From: CAYMPH01 sp964392365
GTDB lineage: Bacteria > Spirochaetota > UBA4802 > UBA5550
DNA length: 64,000 bases
Reading direction: 5' to 3'
Assembly: GCA_964392365.1 (NCBI GenBank)
Contig: CAYMPH010000002.1
Span: forward strand, 1 to 64,000
Position 1 is the first letter of the stretch; every line of letters starts with the position of its first letter. This document shows positions 44,416-53,722 of the stretch, piece after piece. The position numbers and the translations under genes are program-made. Below the pieces are notes generated by a model that was not told the origin of the DNA, did not search any database, and saw only the letters and a list, made by a program, of their open reading frames with translations.

Positions 44416-45294
44416 GTGGCAACTCAAAGGGATATTAGAAACAGAATCCAGTCTATATCGAATACAAAAAAGATAACAAAGACTATGGAAATGGTTTCAA
44501 CTGCTAAAATGAAGAAAGCGCAAGATAGATATGAAATGACCAAACCATATGATAACAAAATTGGCGAAATTATTTCAAATCTATTATCTTCGGGTGTTTC
44601 TGTTGGGGATAATCCTTTTTTTAAAGAATTAAAAAATCCTACAAAAGCATTGATTCTTCAATTTACCAGTAATAGAGGCTTATGCGGAAGTTTTAATACA
44701 AGCATAATAAATCAAACATTAACATTAAAGAAAAAACTAAATTCTGAAGGCAGAGAAGTTTTACTTTATATAATTGGTAAAAAAGGTATTGGTTATTTAA
44801 ATTTTATTAAAGAAAAAATATTTAAATCCGCATTAAATAAAGAAACAAAATTTACTTTCAGTGATGCTGCTGATTTAGGAAGCGAAATAACATCTATGTT
44901 TCTGGAAGGTGAAGTTGATGAAGTTTATATTTCTTACAATAAAGTAAATTCTTCAGTTAATCAAAAACCAGAGATTGTAAAAATTCTTCCAATTACATCA
45001 GAAACTAAAAAAAATGATATGAAATATGGTGCACAAGCTGAATATATTTTTGATCCTGATCCTTGGAGAATTTTTTCATATATTATTCCATTGTATATTA
45101 AAGTACGAATATTGTCTTGTTTTTTCCAGACTGCATTTTCAGAACAATTTTCCCGTAGAATTGCAATGAAAAATGCGTCTGATGCGTCAACAGACATGAT
45201 ACGCGAGCTAACAATATCTTATAATAGGGCAAGACAGGCCAGAATAACAAAAGAAATTTCAGAAATTATCGGCGGAGCCGCAGGGCTTGAATGA
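44416..45294 (+). CDS. atpG: ATP synthase F1 subunit gamma
   Basis: A 292-residue central-stalk subunit: N-terminal helix RDIRNRIQSISNTKKITKTMEMVSTAKMKKAQ (read as RIQSISNTKKITKTMEMV), SNRGLCGSFNT, and a C-terminal SDASTDMIRELTISYNRARQARIT-type helix that turns in the alpha-beta hexamer. GTG start with AGGGAG upstream. A short insert relative to E. coli is possible in the middle (PDPWRIFSYIIPLYI). Confidence 0.96.
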   Translation: MATQRDIRNRIQSISNTKKITKTMEMVSTAKMKKAQDRYEMTKPYDNKIGEIISNLLSSGVSVGDNPFFKELKNPTKALILQFTSNRGLCGSFNTSIINQTLTLKKKLNSEGREVLLYIIGKKGIGYLNFIKEKIFKSALNKETKFTFSDAADLGSEITSMFLEGEVDEVYISYNKVNSSVNQKPEIVKILPITSETKKNDMKYGAQAEYIFDPDPWRIFSYIIPLYIKVRILSCFFQTAFSEQFSRRIAMKNASDASTDMIRELTISYNRARQARITKEISEIIGGAAGLE

Positions 45295-45317
45295 TTAATA
45301 TTTAAAAGAGGTATATT

Positions 45318-46733
45318 ATGAGTCAGAATTTTGGAAAAGTAGTTCAGGTTATTGGATCAACGCTAGACGCTGAATTCCCGGAAGGAAAACTTCCGAATAT
45401 CTATAACGCTTTAATACTTGAAACAGAGGTTATGGGCAATAAAATAAAACTTGTAAGTGAAGTTCAGCAGCATCTTGGCGGTAATAGAATTCGTGCTGTA
45501 GCACTTTCTTCTACTGATGGAGTGAGAAGAGGTCTCCAGATATTAGACACAGGAGCGCCAATATCAGTGCCGGTTGGAGAAGAAACTATTGGTAGAATTT
45601 TTAATCTTCTTGGTGAAACTATTGATAACAGAGGCCCTATTTCAGCCAAAGAAAAAAGATCTATTCATCAGTTACCTCCTTCATTTGATAAACTTCAGCC
45701 TAAATCTGAAATATTTGAAACAGGAATTAAGGTAATCGATTTACTTGCTCCATTTATCAAAGGTGGAAAAACAGGCCTTTTTGGTGGTGCAGGTGTTGGT
45801 AAAACAGTAGTTATCATGGAACTTATAAATAATGTTGCTCAACAGCATGGTGGTTTTTCTGTATTTGCCGGAGTTGGTGAAAGAACTCGGGAAGGAAATG
45901 ACCTTTGGCTTGAGATGCAGGAATCAGGAGTTATAAATAAAACCTGTTTGGTTTATGGACAGATGAATGAGCCGCCAGGAGCAAGACTTAGAGTCGCTTT
46001 AACAGCATTAACAATGTGCGAATATTTCCGTGATCAGTCTGGTAAAGATGTTCTTTTATTTATTGATAATATTTTCCGTTTCTCACAGGCTGGATCTGAA
46101 GTTTCAGCTCTTTTAGGAAGGATGCCTTCTGCAGTAGGTTATCAGCCGACTCTTGCTACTGAGATGGGAGCTTTACAGGAAAGAATCACTTCAACAAAAT
46201 TCGGTTCTATTACATCTGTTCAGGCTATTTATGTTCCTGCTGATGACCTTACAGACCCGGCTCCAGCAACAGCTTTTATTCACCTGGACTCAAGTACTGT
46301 TCTTTCAAGAGCAATTTCAGAAAAAGGTATATACCCTGCAGTTGATCCGCTTGAATCATCTTCAAGGCTGTTAGCTCCTGAACTTGTTGGAGAAGAGCAT
46401 TATTCAGTTGCAATGGATGTAAAAAGAATACTTCAGAGATATAAAGATCTTCAGGATATTATTGCAATTCTTGGTATGGATGAATTGTCAGAAGAAGATA
46501 AACTTCTTGTTCAAAGGGCAAGAAAAATAGAAAGATTTCTGTCTCAACCTTTCTTTGTTGCATCTCAGTTTACAGGATTTGCAGGCAAGTATGTAAAACT
46601 TGCTGATACTATAGTAAGCTTTAAGAATTTAATAAATGGGGACTATGATAATCTTCCTGAGCAGGCTTTTTATATGGTTGGTTCAATTGAGGAAGCAGTA
46701 GATAAAGCTAAGAAACTTCAAGAAGGCAATTAA
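45318..46733 (+). CDS. atpD: ATP synthase F1 subunit beta
   Basis: A 471-residue catalytic subunit. Walker A GGAGVGKTV, the catalytic glutamate in GERTREGND, the DELSEED loop as GMDELSEEDK and the ALLGRMPSAVGYQPTLA block are all standard. AAAGAGG precedes the ATG. Only 23 bp after atpG. Confidence 0.98.
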   Translation: MSQNFGKVVQVIGSTLDAEFPEGKLPNIYNALILETEVMGNKIKLVSEVQQHLGGNRIRAVALSSTDGVRRGLQILDTGAPISVPVGEETIGRIFNLLGETIDNRGPISAKEKRSIHQLPPSFDKLQPKSEIFETGIKVIDLLAPFIKGGKTGLFGGAGVGKTVVIMELINNVAQQHGGFSVFAGVGERTREGNDLWLEMQESGVINKTCLVYGQMNEPPGARLRVALTALTMCEYFRDQSGKDVLLFIDNIFRFSQAGSEVSALLGRMPSAVGYQPTLATEMGALQERITSTKFGSITSVQAIYVPADDLTDPAPATAFIHLDSSTVLSRAISEKGIYPAVDPLESSSRLLAPELVGEEHYSVAMDVKRILQRYKDLQDIIAILGMDELSEEDKLLVQRARKIERFLSQPFFVASQFTGFAGKYVKLADTIVSFKNLINGDYDNLPEQAFYMVGSIEEAVDKAKKLQEGN

Positions 46734-46736
46734 ACC

Positions 46737-47120
46737 ATGAGAAAAATTAAATGCACAATTCTAACACCTGAAAAAATGTTTTATGAAGGTGAAGTAGATT
46801 TCGCTGTTGTTGAAACTCATGACGGTACAAGAGGATTTCTCGTAAATCATTGTCCGATGTTTTCAGCATTAGGAATTGGCGGTTTAAAATTGAGAAATGG
46901 TGATTCTACTGAACAAATTTATGTAGAAGGTGGTATTGTTGAGATAATAGATAACAATATGATAATTCTGGCAGAATCAGCAATGAATGTATTTGATATT
47001 AACAAAGAAGAAATTCAAAAAGAAATGGATGAACTTATTAAGGAAGCTTCTTCAGATAGAGTTTTCATGCATCCTAATTATAAAAAAATAAAATCAAAAT
47101 TAAAACTTGCTACAAAATAA
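46737..47120 (+). CDS. atpC: ATP synthase F1 subunit epsilon
   Basis: A 127-residue subunit with the beta-sandwich N-terminal domain (TILTPEKMFYEGEVDFAVVET, HCPMFSALGIG) and a shorter helical C-terminus that links rotor to stator and can inhibit hydrolysis. It starts 3 bp after atpD and ends the operon before a strong terminator. Confidence 0.93.
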   Translation: MRKIKCTILTPEKMFYEGEVDFAVVETHDGTRGFLVNHCPMFSALGIGGLKLRNGDSTEQIYVEGGIVEIIDNNMIILAESAMNVFDINKEEIQKEMDELIKEASSDRVFMHPNYKKIKSKLKLATK

Positions 47121-47145
47121 AACAAATTTAAATCAAAAATTATAT

Positions 47146-47174
47146 AAAGGGCGCTTATAAAGCGCCCTTTTTTT
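47146..47174 (+). terminator. Rho-independent terminator of the atp operon
   Basis: AAAGGGCGCTT (47146-47156) pairs perfectly with AAGCGCCCTTT (47160-47170) on a 3-nt loop, followed by T7. It lies 25 bp after the atpC stop. Confidence 0.93.
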
Positions 47175-47385
47175 ATTAATTTTTATTACAAACGATTATG
47201 AAAAATGGTTTTAAATAAATATTTCAGTAAAAAGTATATATTTACTTCAGCAATATACCGAAAAATGTAATAAGGCTATTATGATTTTAAATAATTAACA
47301 AATAATTTACATTTATAACAAATTTTAAGTTAAAATTTTATTCTTGATGAAAAAATCAATAGGTATATAAGGGTGTTAGATTTTC

Positions 47386-49068
47386 ATGACCGGGGATATT
47401 AAAGAGACCGGCTCCACTGTTGATTCGGAAGAGCCAATTATCAGTACAACGGGTTATGATTATGAGGTAAAACTTAAATTATCCCGTAGCGCGAGGAGTA
47501 AATTGCCGGAAAATTTTAATATTCATGAAATCGGCAGTATTGATTTAAAAGAAGCGGAAGCAATAGCTAACGAGGATATCCTATTCCTTACTGAAAATGA
47601 TCTAATAGAAGGATTAGAGGATTTTGATTTAATTCCTCTCAATGAAGATGTAAAACATCACCATATTCAGGATGCTGAACTAAGAAGCATTAAAGTCAAT
47701 TCTGCAGCAAGTTCTGAACCTATAAATCTATCAGTTCCTATTAAAAATGAAATGCCTGTTAAACCCGGGAAAACTTCAGAAGAAACTATTAAACATGAAA
47801 AAGAGAATCTTCCAGAATTTGTTTCATATGATGATCATAAAATAATTTCACAAAAAGATAAAGATTTAAATAGTATTAAAATTAAACCTGAAGAAATAAT
47901 AAAAAACGATATTAAAGCTGATAAACATGAATTGCTGGATCTTGATACAAAAGAAACAAATATTATTGAACCAGATATTAATAATAAAAGCAGAATTGAA
48001 CCAATAAAAGAATCAGATGATTTTGGCAGAATGATTTCAATATCATCTGGAGAAATCCTGCCGGATACGGGAGTTACCGATTCCTATCTGCAGATTAAAC
48101 CATCACTTGAAAAAGAGAAACTGCCGGAATGGGTATATGCCCTTGAATCAACATCAGATAAAACATATTTTATTGATGACGAATCTGTTGATAATGAAAA
48201 ACGCTCCATAGTATTGAACTTTGAAGAAAAAGAACTTGAAAAAATAACTTCCAGAATTATTGAAACTTTTGATGTTACCCCTAAAATTCTACTTGAAGCT
48301 GATATAGAAGATGACAAGGAAAATATTGCATATACATCGAGCAGTATTGCTCCGGTTTTTGATGACTTGCTGGTTGATTTTGAAGACGACGAACTGAAAT
48401 ATAGAGATGATGATCTTGATTTTATTCATAGTTCAATAATTGAAGAGGATTTCAGTAAATATCTCAGGTTGATCGATGAATATCATGGAACATCAGGGGA
48501 AATAAAAGTTACAGCAGCAGTTGAGCTGCTAGGACTTACTAATGATGAACTTGATGATATAAGTGATTCTCTTTATGCTAATGATTACAAGGGTATTAAT
48601 TTAGATGAAATTTTCAGTATAATAAAAAATCAAAGTGCATTAAACTATAAAAATGCCGGAAGAAATATAACATGTACATATCTTTTATCTGATATTTCAA
48701 GTCTTTTACCTGAGGAAAAATTATCTATTGAGGCTGATATCTCATCTGAATTTGCTTTAATTTATGAAGAGGATGTTGAGCAGTTAAAGAGCCATCTTAA
48801 GAAAATATTTGTTGAAACAAAGCCTGATTCAGTGAAGGTTGTTGAGGAAATTTATGATATAACCGATCGTGTCGTTATCATTGAAGATGAAAGCGACATG
48901 AGGAGATTTGTTAAAGAAATTCCTGAGCATAAGAGAGATGATCTGGTAAGACTGATGAAATATCTTGATGGGATGTTTGAAAAACTACCTGAAAATGCAG
49001 TTAAAAATTTTGCTGATTCTGAATATTTTAATCTTTATGTTAAAATATTAAATGATCTTGGTATATGA
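47386..49068 (+). CDS. Large acidic protein of unknown function
   Basis: A 560-residue, strongly acidic protein without signal peptide or membrane helix. I do not recognise it. The N-terminal half (to ~residue 290) is low in predicted fold, rich in Glu/Asp/Lys and looks disordered; residues ~355-430 and the C-terminal ~80 (SVKVVEEIYDITDRVVII to the end) look ordered and helical. Its stop overlaps by 1-2 bp the region of the next start (TGATATG). First gene of a signalling operon, so a scaffold or regulatory partner role is a guess. Confidence 0.75.
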   Translation: MTGDIKETGSTVDSEEPIISTTGYDYEVKLKLSRSARSKLPENFNIHEIGSIDLKEAEAIANEDILFLTENDLIEGLEDFDLIPLNEDVKHHHIQDAELRSIKVNSAASSEPINLSVPIKNEMPVKPGKTSEETIKHEKENLPEFVSYDDHKIISQKDKDLNSIKIKPEEIIKNDIKADKHELLDLDTKETNIIEPDINNKSRIEPIKESDDFGRMISISSGEILPDTGVTDSYLQIKPSLEKEKLPEWVYALESTSDKTYFIDDESVDNEKRSIVLNFEEKELEKITSRIIETFDVTPKILLEADIEDDKENIAYTSSSIAPVFDDLLVDFEDDELKYRDDDLDFIHSSIIEEDFSKYLRLIDEYHGTSGEIKVTAAVELLGLTNDELDDISDSLYANDYKGINLDEIFSIIKNQSALNYKNAGRNITCTYLLSDISSLLPEEKLSIEADISSEFALIYEEDVEQLKSHLKKIFVETKPDSVKVVEEIYDITDRVVIIEDESDMRRFVKEIPEHKRDDLVRLMKYLDGMFEKLPENAVKNFADSEYFNLYVKILNDLGI

Positions 49069-49069
49069 T

Positions 49070-51010
49070 ATGGGACTTTTAGAGAAAGCTTTACAATATA
49101 AACAAAATATCAATAATAAGGGAGAGGATACTCTTATTGACAGAATAAAAGGTCCGGCTGATACAGAGTTAGTTAATTCTTTTGATGATGATGAAACAAT
49201 TAAAGTTTCTGTTAGAAAAGAAGATGAAGTAAATATTGGAGATAAAAATTTATCTGCAGCAGATAAATTTGAAAAGAATAATTCTTCAGATGATGATCTA
49301 TTTGAATTGCCTGAAGCGGATAATGTGTTACCTTCTGAAAAATTAAATAGTCAGAAAGTATCAAGGGAAGCTCAAACACAAAATGTCAATCCGGTAATTC
49401 AAAAAGATAAAATATCAGGGGATTCAGGTCTTTTTGGTTCTGCTGATGAGCCGGTATTATCCAAAAAAAAATCAGATGAACCTGCAACTCAAAGCAGATT
49501 TTTAAAAAATAAAACAGATAATGAATCTACTGAATCAATTTCAGCAGAGGAATCATCAATAAGCAGCTCAAGATTCAGTGATATCATTGTTCTTTATGAA
49601 ATTGAAAAGGATATCATTAAAGCGGAAACAAGAGAAAATCTTTTTGAAGTTATTCTTTTTTCAATTATGGGGCAAATTGGTGTTTCATCTACATCAATAA
49701 TGCTTCCATCCGGGATTGGATATAAATGGCTGATAGCTGAATCAAGGGGTGTTGAAATTGATAGAAGAGGTATTGAGTTTTCTTCAAATGACGCCATTTT
49801 AAAAAAAATAATATTTAACAACCGGATTGCAGATATAGAAGATTATAACCGTGATGAGTTCAAGGAGGAATATTTTAAATATATTTCTATTGATGCGAGA
49901 ATACTTATTCCTATGGTAAAAGATGATAATGCTTTAGGTGTAATTGTTCTTGGAAATAAAATTACCGGCGATGATTACAAAGATGAAGACTTTGATTTTA
50001 TAAAATCCATTGCAGATCTTTCTGCAAGAGTTTTACATAATTTATCAATCAATGAAAAGTATATTAAGCAGATTGATGATTTAAAAAAGAATACTGAAAT
50101 AATTTTAGAAGCTGAAGTTCTTCAGGAAAAAATTTTATCTTTTGCAAATATAGAAGAAATACAATCCGAAATTAAAAAATATTTTTCCAGTCTGGGAATT
50201 GACAGTTATGGTATATTCAACAGGTTTGAGAATGATGCAACATATAAACCGGTTATTGTTGAAAATGAGGATTTTTTACTTCTGAAAGAACTGGATTTTA
50301 ATATTAAACTGACCAGTAATTTTTCTCGATATATTTTTGGTCTTGGTCAGGTTGTTGATATTAATGATTTTAAAAAAGCTGAAATTGCAAGAGATGTATT
50401 TTCAGAAAGTCAGATAAATAAAATGTCTCATCTGCGAATTTATCCATTTTCAATAGCGAAAAAATCCTGGGGATTTATCGCTCTTTTCAGAATAAGGCAT
50501 AGTGTAAATTTAGATCAAATTGATGCAAGAATGACGAGAATTTCAAAATATATATTTCCATATATTAATAGTGTACGTGATATAAATTTCAAAGAAAATA
50601 AATATATTGATAATATCGAAATTTTATATAAAAGAATAGATGATGAAATTATAAATGCTAGAAGTCTTGGAATACCTCTGACTCTTGTATTATTCTCTAT
50701 AAAAAATTATAAAAGATATTTCAATCTTTATGGTTTCGAGGAAGTAAAAAAACTTTTTGAATCATTTGAAAAAATAATTAAAAGCAGGCTGGCTGATGGG
50801 GATTTTTCTGTAAGGTATGACAGGCATAAGATATTAATTATACTTCCCGGTAAAGATAAGAAGTTTGCTGTCCCTCTTGCAAATTCTATCAGGAATGAAT
50901 TATTATCTGTTTATCAGCAAAAAGAAGTGCAGCTTTTACTGACATATCTGACAGCAGAATATCCCGAAGACGGCACAAATCTTTACAGCCTTATTGATAC
51001 AATTGACTGA
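49070..51010 (+). CDS. Tandem-GAF protein with degenerate GGDEF domain
   Basis: A ~646-residue soluble protein. After ~170 disordered residues come a GAF domain (~residues 175-325, RENLFEVILFSIMGQIG to GVIVLGNKI), a second GAF-like region (~355-495) and a C-terminal fold of diguanylate-cyclase type (~515-646: IPLTLVLFSIKNYKRYFNLYG, where the active family has the DxDxFKxxND helix, then VRYDRHKILIILPG where GGDEF should be). The GGDEF residues are replaced (YDRHK), so no c-di-GMP synthesis is expected; it may bind nucleotide or serve as an interaction domain. Start at ATG 49070, immediately after the previous stop. Confidence 0.75.
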   Translation: MGLLEKALQYKQNINNKGEDTLIDRIKGPADTELVNSFDDDETIKVSVRKEDEVNIGDKNLSAADKFEKNNSSDDDLFELPEADNVLPSEKLNSQKVSREAQTQNVNPVIQKDKISGDSGLFGSADEPVLSKKKSDEPATQSRFLKNKTDNESTESISAEESSISSSRFSDIIVLYEIEKDIIKAETRENLFEVILFSIMGQIGVSSTSIMLPSGIGYKWLIAESRGVEIDRRGIEFSSNDAILKKIIFNNRIADIEDYNRDEFKEEYFKYISIDARILIPMVKDDNALGVIVLGNKITGDDYKDEDFDFIKSIADLSARVLHNLSINEKYIKQIDDLKKNTEIILEAEVLQEKILSFANIEEIQSEIKKYFSSLGIDSYGIFNRFENDATYKPVIVENEDFLLLKELDFNIKLTSNFSRYIFGLGQVVDINDFKKAEIARDVFSESQINKMSHLRIYPFSIAKKSWGFIALFRIRHSVNLDQIDARMTRISKYIFPYINSVRDINFKENKYIDNIEILYKRIDDEIINARSLGIPLTLVLFSIKNYKRYFNLYGFEEVKKLFESFEKIIKSRLADGDFSVRYDRHKILIILPGKDKKFAVPLANSIRNELLSVYQQKEVQLLLTYLTAEYPEDGTNLYSLIDTID

Positions 51011-51785
51011 TAAAAAATTTTATACAATCCAATCATCTGTTATCGAAGTCGGTATAGATATTTCGCAAATTGACACGTCTTTTCCGGAAAATAAAAAAAA
51101 ATTCCTGATAAATTCATCACCACGACATTCCTGTGAAATTAATAAATTTTCAATATCGAAAAAACTTATTTCATTTCAGGAATTTAATAATTTTGCCAAT
51201 GAAACAAATTATAAAACAGAAGCCGAAAAAGACGGATGGGGATGGATATGGAATAGAGGCTGGATAAAAAAAGATGGAGTGAATTTTAAAAAACCATTTT
51301 TAGATCGGGCAGATGAAATTTATAAATCTGTATCTGGTATTCCGGTATTGCAGATCAGCTGGAATGATGCATCTGCATTTTGCGAGTGGCATTCAGAAAA
51401 ATTTTCAAAAGCAACGAGGCTCCCATCTGAGATTGAATGGGAGGCTGCATCAAATATATTCGGAGCATCTTCATTTATAAATATGGATGCAGGAAATAAA
51501 ATAGAAGAAAACTTTTTTTCTAATTCAGTTGAATTTATAAATAAATTGGCAGAAATTTCCATCAATGATTTTACTCCTGCAGGAATAATCTGGGAATGGA
51601 CCAGCGATTGGTTCGAATCATACAGTTCTGAAGTAATAAATAAAGAATTCGGTAAAGTTTATAAAGTTCTGCGAGGTGGTTCTCTTCTGAGTGAAATTTA
51701 TCAAAAATGTTCTGAATATAGATTTAGACGATGCCCAACTGCAAGAAGTCCTTATTATGGTTTTAGAATTGTTGTTGATATTTAA
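50994..51785 (+). CDS. SUMF1/FGE-fold protein
   Basis: A ~263-residue protein of the formylglycine-generating-enzyme-like fold: ISKKLISFQEFNNFANETNYKTEAEKDG (usual MGxxEVTxxqYxxF), PVLQISWNDASAFCEW, TRLPSEIEWEAAS, IWEWTSDWFESY, VLRGGSLL and YYGFRIVVD. Of the two FGE cysteines only one equivalent (KCSEYRF) is seen, and RGGS is followed by LLS instead of xxC, so oxidase activity is doubtful. It starts with TTG overlapping the previous gene by 17 bp; a TTG at 51003 is an alternative. Its place among sensor genes suggests a binding role. Confidence 0.78.
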   Translation: MIQLTDKKFYTIQSSVIEVGIDISQIDTSFPENKKKFLINSSPRHSCEINKFSISKKLISFQEFNNFANETNYKTEAEKDGWGWIWNRGWIKKDGVNFKKPFLDRADEIYKSVSGIPVLQISWNDASAFCEWHSEKFSKATRLPSEIEWEAASNIFGASSFINMDAGNKIEENFFSNSVEFINKLAEISINDFTPAGIIWEWTSDWFESYSSEVINKEFGKVYKVLRGGSLLSEIYQKCSEYRFRRCPTARSPYYGFRIVVDI

Positions 51786-51811
51786 TATAAATAATATTAT
51801 TGTTGCTTGTT

Positions 51812-53704
51812 ATGGATGATAATATAAAACGATTTTCTTTTAACATATTAAAATTAAAAAATTTTTTTAGCAATATTAAAGATTCTGTTTTTATATTTGA
51901 TAATAAAAATATTATTCTTTTTTTAAATTCCCCGGCAGAATTGCTTTCCGGTTATTCATCTAAAGAAATTGTAAATAGAAATATTTCAGAATTATTTGAT
52001 GCTGCAGAACTAAAAAAAATAAATGAAGCCAATTCACAGGAATCTTTTATAATTAAAAAGAAAAATGGTGATAACCTAAAAGTTTCTATATCTTCAATGA
52101 TTTCAGAGACCGATGATCTTAATATTTTATTGTTAAATCAACCGGGAAATGCTGATGAAATATTAACTAACGATAATCTGATTCATGTTCTTGAAAGATC
52201 TTATGATTTTTTACAGAGCGTAATGGATAATGCAAATCCGATTATTGTGATAGATCCATTGGGTTTTATTATATTAATAAATAAAAGTTTTTTATCAACT
52301 TCAGGTTATTCTTCATCTGAAATAGTAGGGAAAAAGATCAGTGAAATTTTATCCGGTGAAATTATTGATTTATTCAGCAAAAGTCAAGAAGAGGTATTGA
52401 AAGTTTTTTCCACAGCATCATATAGTGAAGCTGAAATGATAAAAAAGAATGGTTTAAAAGCAATTGTTGAATTGAATTTTAACCCGCTTATTAATGAAGG
52501 AAGCATTGTGAGCATTGTCTGCTCACTGAACGATGTAACTGAAAAGAAAAAAGATGAAGGTAAAATCAACAAACTATTGCTTGCCATTGAAAACAGTCCA
52601 GCTACTGTAGTAATTACGGATTCATCAGGAAAAATTGAATATGTAAATCCCAAATTTTCGAGAATAACAGGTTATAGTTTTGAAGAGGCAGTGGGGAAAA
52701 ATCCATCTGTTTTGAAATCCGGAACCCAGGGTGTTGAATTTTATAAAGATCTGTGGGAAACAATATTATCCGGAAATGAATGGAGGGGGGAATTCCATAA
52801 TAAGAGAAAAGACGGATCATTGTATTGGGAATTTGCATCTATCTCACCTATAAAAAACAAAAATAATGAAATAACAAATTTCATTGCAGTCAAAGAAGAT
52901 GTAACACAAAGAAAAATTATTGAAGAAAATCTTAAAATAAGTGAAGAAAAATTAAGATTTAAAAATCAATCAATGCAGCAGGATCTGAATTATGCTCAAA
53001 TGATAATTAAAGATATTCTTCCATCAAAATCGCCTGAATGGAATAGATTAAAAGTTGAATTCAGATATATTCCGCTTGATGCAATTGGCGGGGATTTTTT
53101 CTGGTTTTATAATCTTGCAGACGGTACGCCTGCTGTATATTTAGGAGATGTTTCCGGACATGGAGTTTCAGCTGCTCTTTTTCTTTCTATGGTAAAGGCA
53201 GTATCAGACGGGCTTATGCCGAAATACGGATATAATCCCGGGAAATATATGCATGCTTTGAACCGTGATCTATATAATAATATGTTTTCATATTTCCTGA
53301 CTGCTCTTTATGGGGTATTTGATTTCAGTACGGATGAAGTGAAATTTGTATTCAGCAAGGGTGGTCATCAGCCACCGATTATTTACAGGGAAAAAGAAAA
53401 AAAAGTTTTAAGTATCGCTTCGAAAGGAAAACCGATTGCTTTATTTGAGGATGATTTTTTTGATGAGATAACTGTGGATTTATATAAAGGCGATAGAGTT
53501 TTTCTTTATACTGACGGCCTGGTTGAGGCCAGTAATAAATCAATGGAGCTTCTTGATCAATCAGGTCTGGAAAAAATAATCATGTCAAATTATTTTCCTG
53601 ATCTAAATAAATCGCTTGAATATATATTATCAGATGTTAACAATTTTATGGGAACAGATAAAGCTCAAGATGATATAATTTTAATAGCTATTGAATTAAT
53701 TTAA
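51812..53704 (+). CDS. Multi-PAS SpoIIE-type serine phosphatase
   Basis: A ~630-residue soluble protein with three PAS domains (~residues 15-110, 125-245, 255-375, the last with a clear PAC: WEFASISPIKNKNNEITNFIAV) and a C-terminal SpoIIE PP2C domain (~430-630). Catalytic blocks are intact: AIGGDFFWFY, LGDVSGHGVSAAL, VFLYTDGLVEASN and KAQDDIILIAIE. It should dephosphorylate a STAS-type or other serine-phosphorylated partner when a PAS signal changes. The ATG at 51812 is preferred over a TTG at 51800; neither has a clear ribosome site. It precedes a PAS kinase. Confidence 0.9.
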   Translation: MDDNIKRFSFNILKLKNFFSNIKDSVFIFDNKNIILFLNSPAELLSGYSSKEIVNRNISELFDAAELKKINEANSQESFIIKKKNGDNLKVSISSMISETDDLNILLLNQPGNADEILTNDNLIHVLERSYDFLQSVMDNANPIIVIDPLGFIILINKSFLSTSGYSSSEIVGKKISEILSGEIIDLFSKSQEEVLKVFSTASYSEAEMIKKNGLKAIVELNFNPLINEGSIVSIVCSLNDVTEKKKDEGKINKLLLAIENSPATVVITDSSGKIEYVNPKFSRITGYSFEEAVGKNPSVLKSGTQGVEFYKDLWETILSGNEWRGEFHNKRKDGSLYWEFASISPIKNKNNEITNFIAVKEDVTQRKIIEENLKISEEKLRFKNQSMQQDLNYAQMIIKDILPSKSPEWNRLKVEFRYIPLDAIGGDFFWFYNLADGTPAVYLGDVSGHGVSAALFLSMVKAVSDGLMPKYGYNPGKYMHALNRDLYNNMFSYFLTALYGVFDFSTDEVKFVFSKGGHQPPIIYREKEKKVLSIASKGKPIALFEDDFFDEITVDLYKGDRVFLYTDGLVEASNKSMELLDQSGLEKIIMSNYFPDLNKSLEYILSDVNNFMGTDKAQDDIILIAIELI

Positions 53705-53722
53705 GTCCGGAGAACAGATAGT

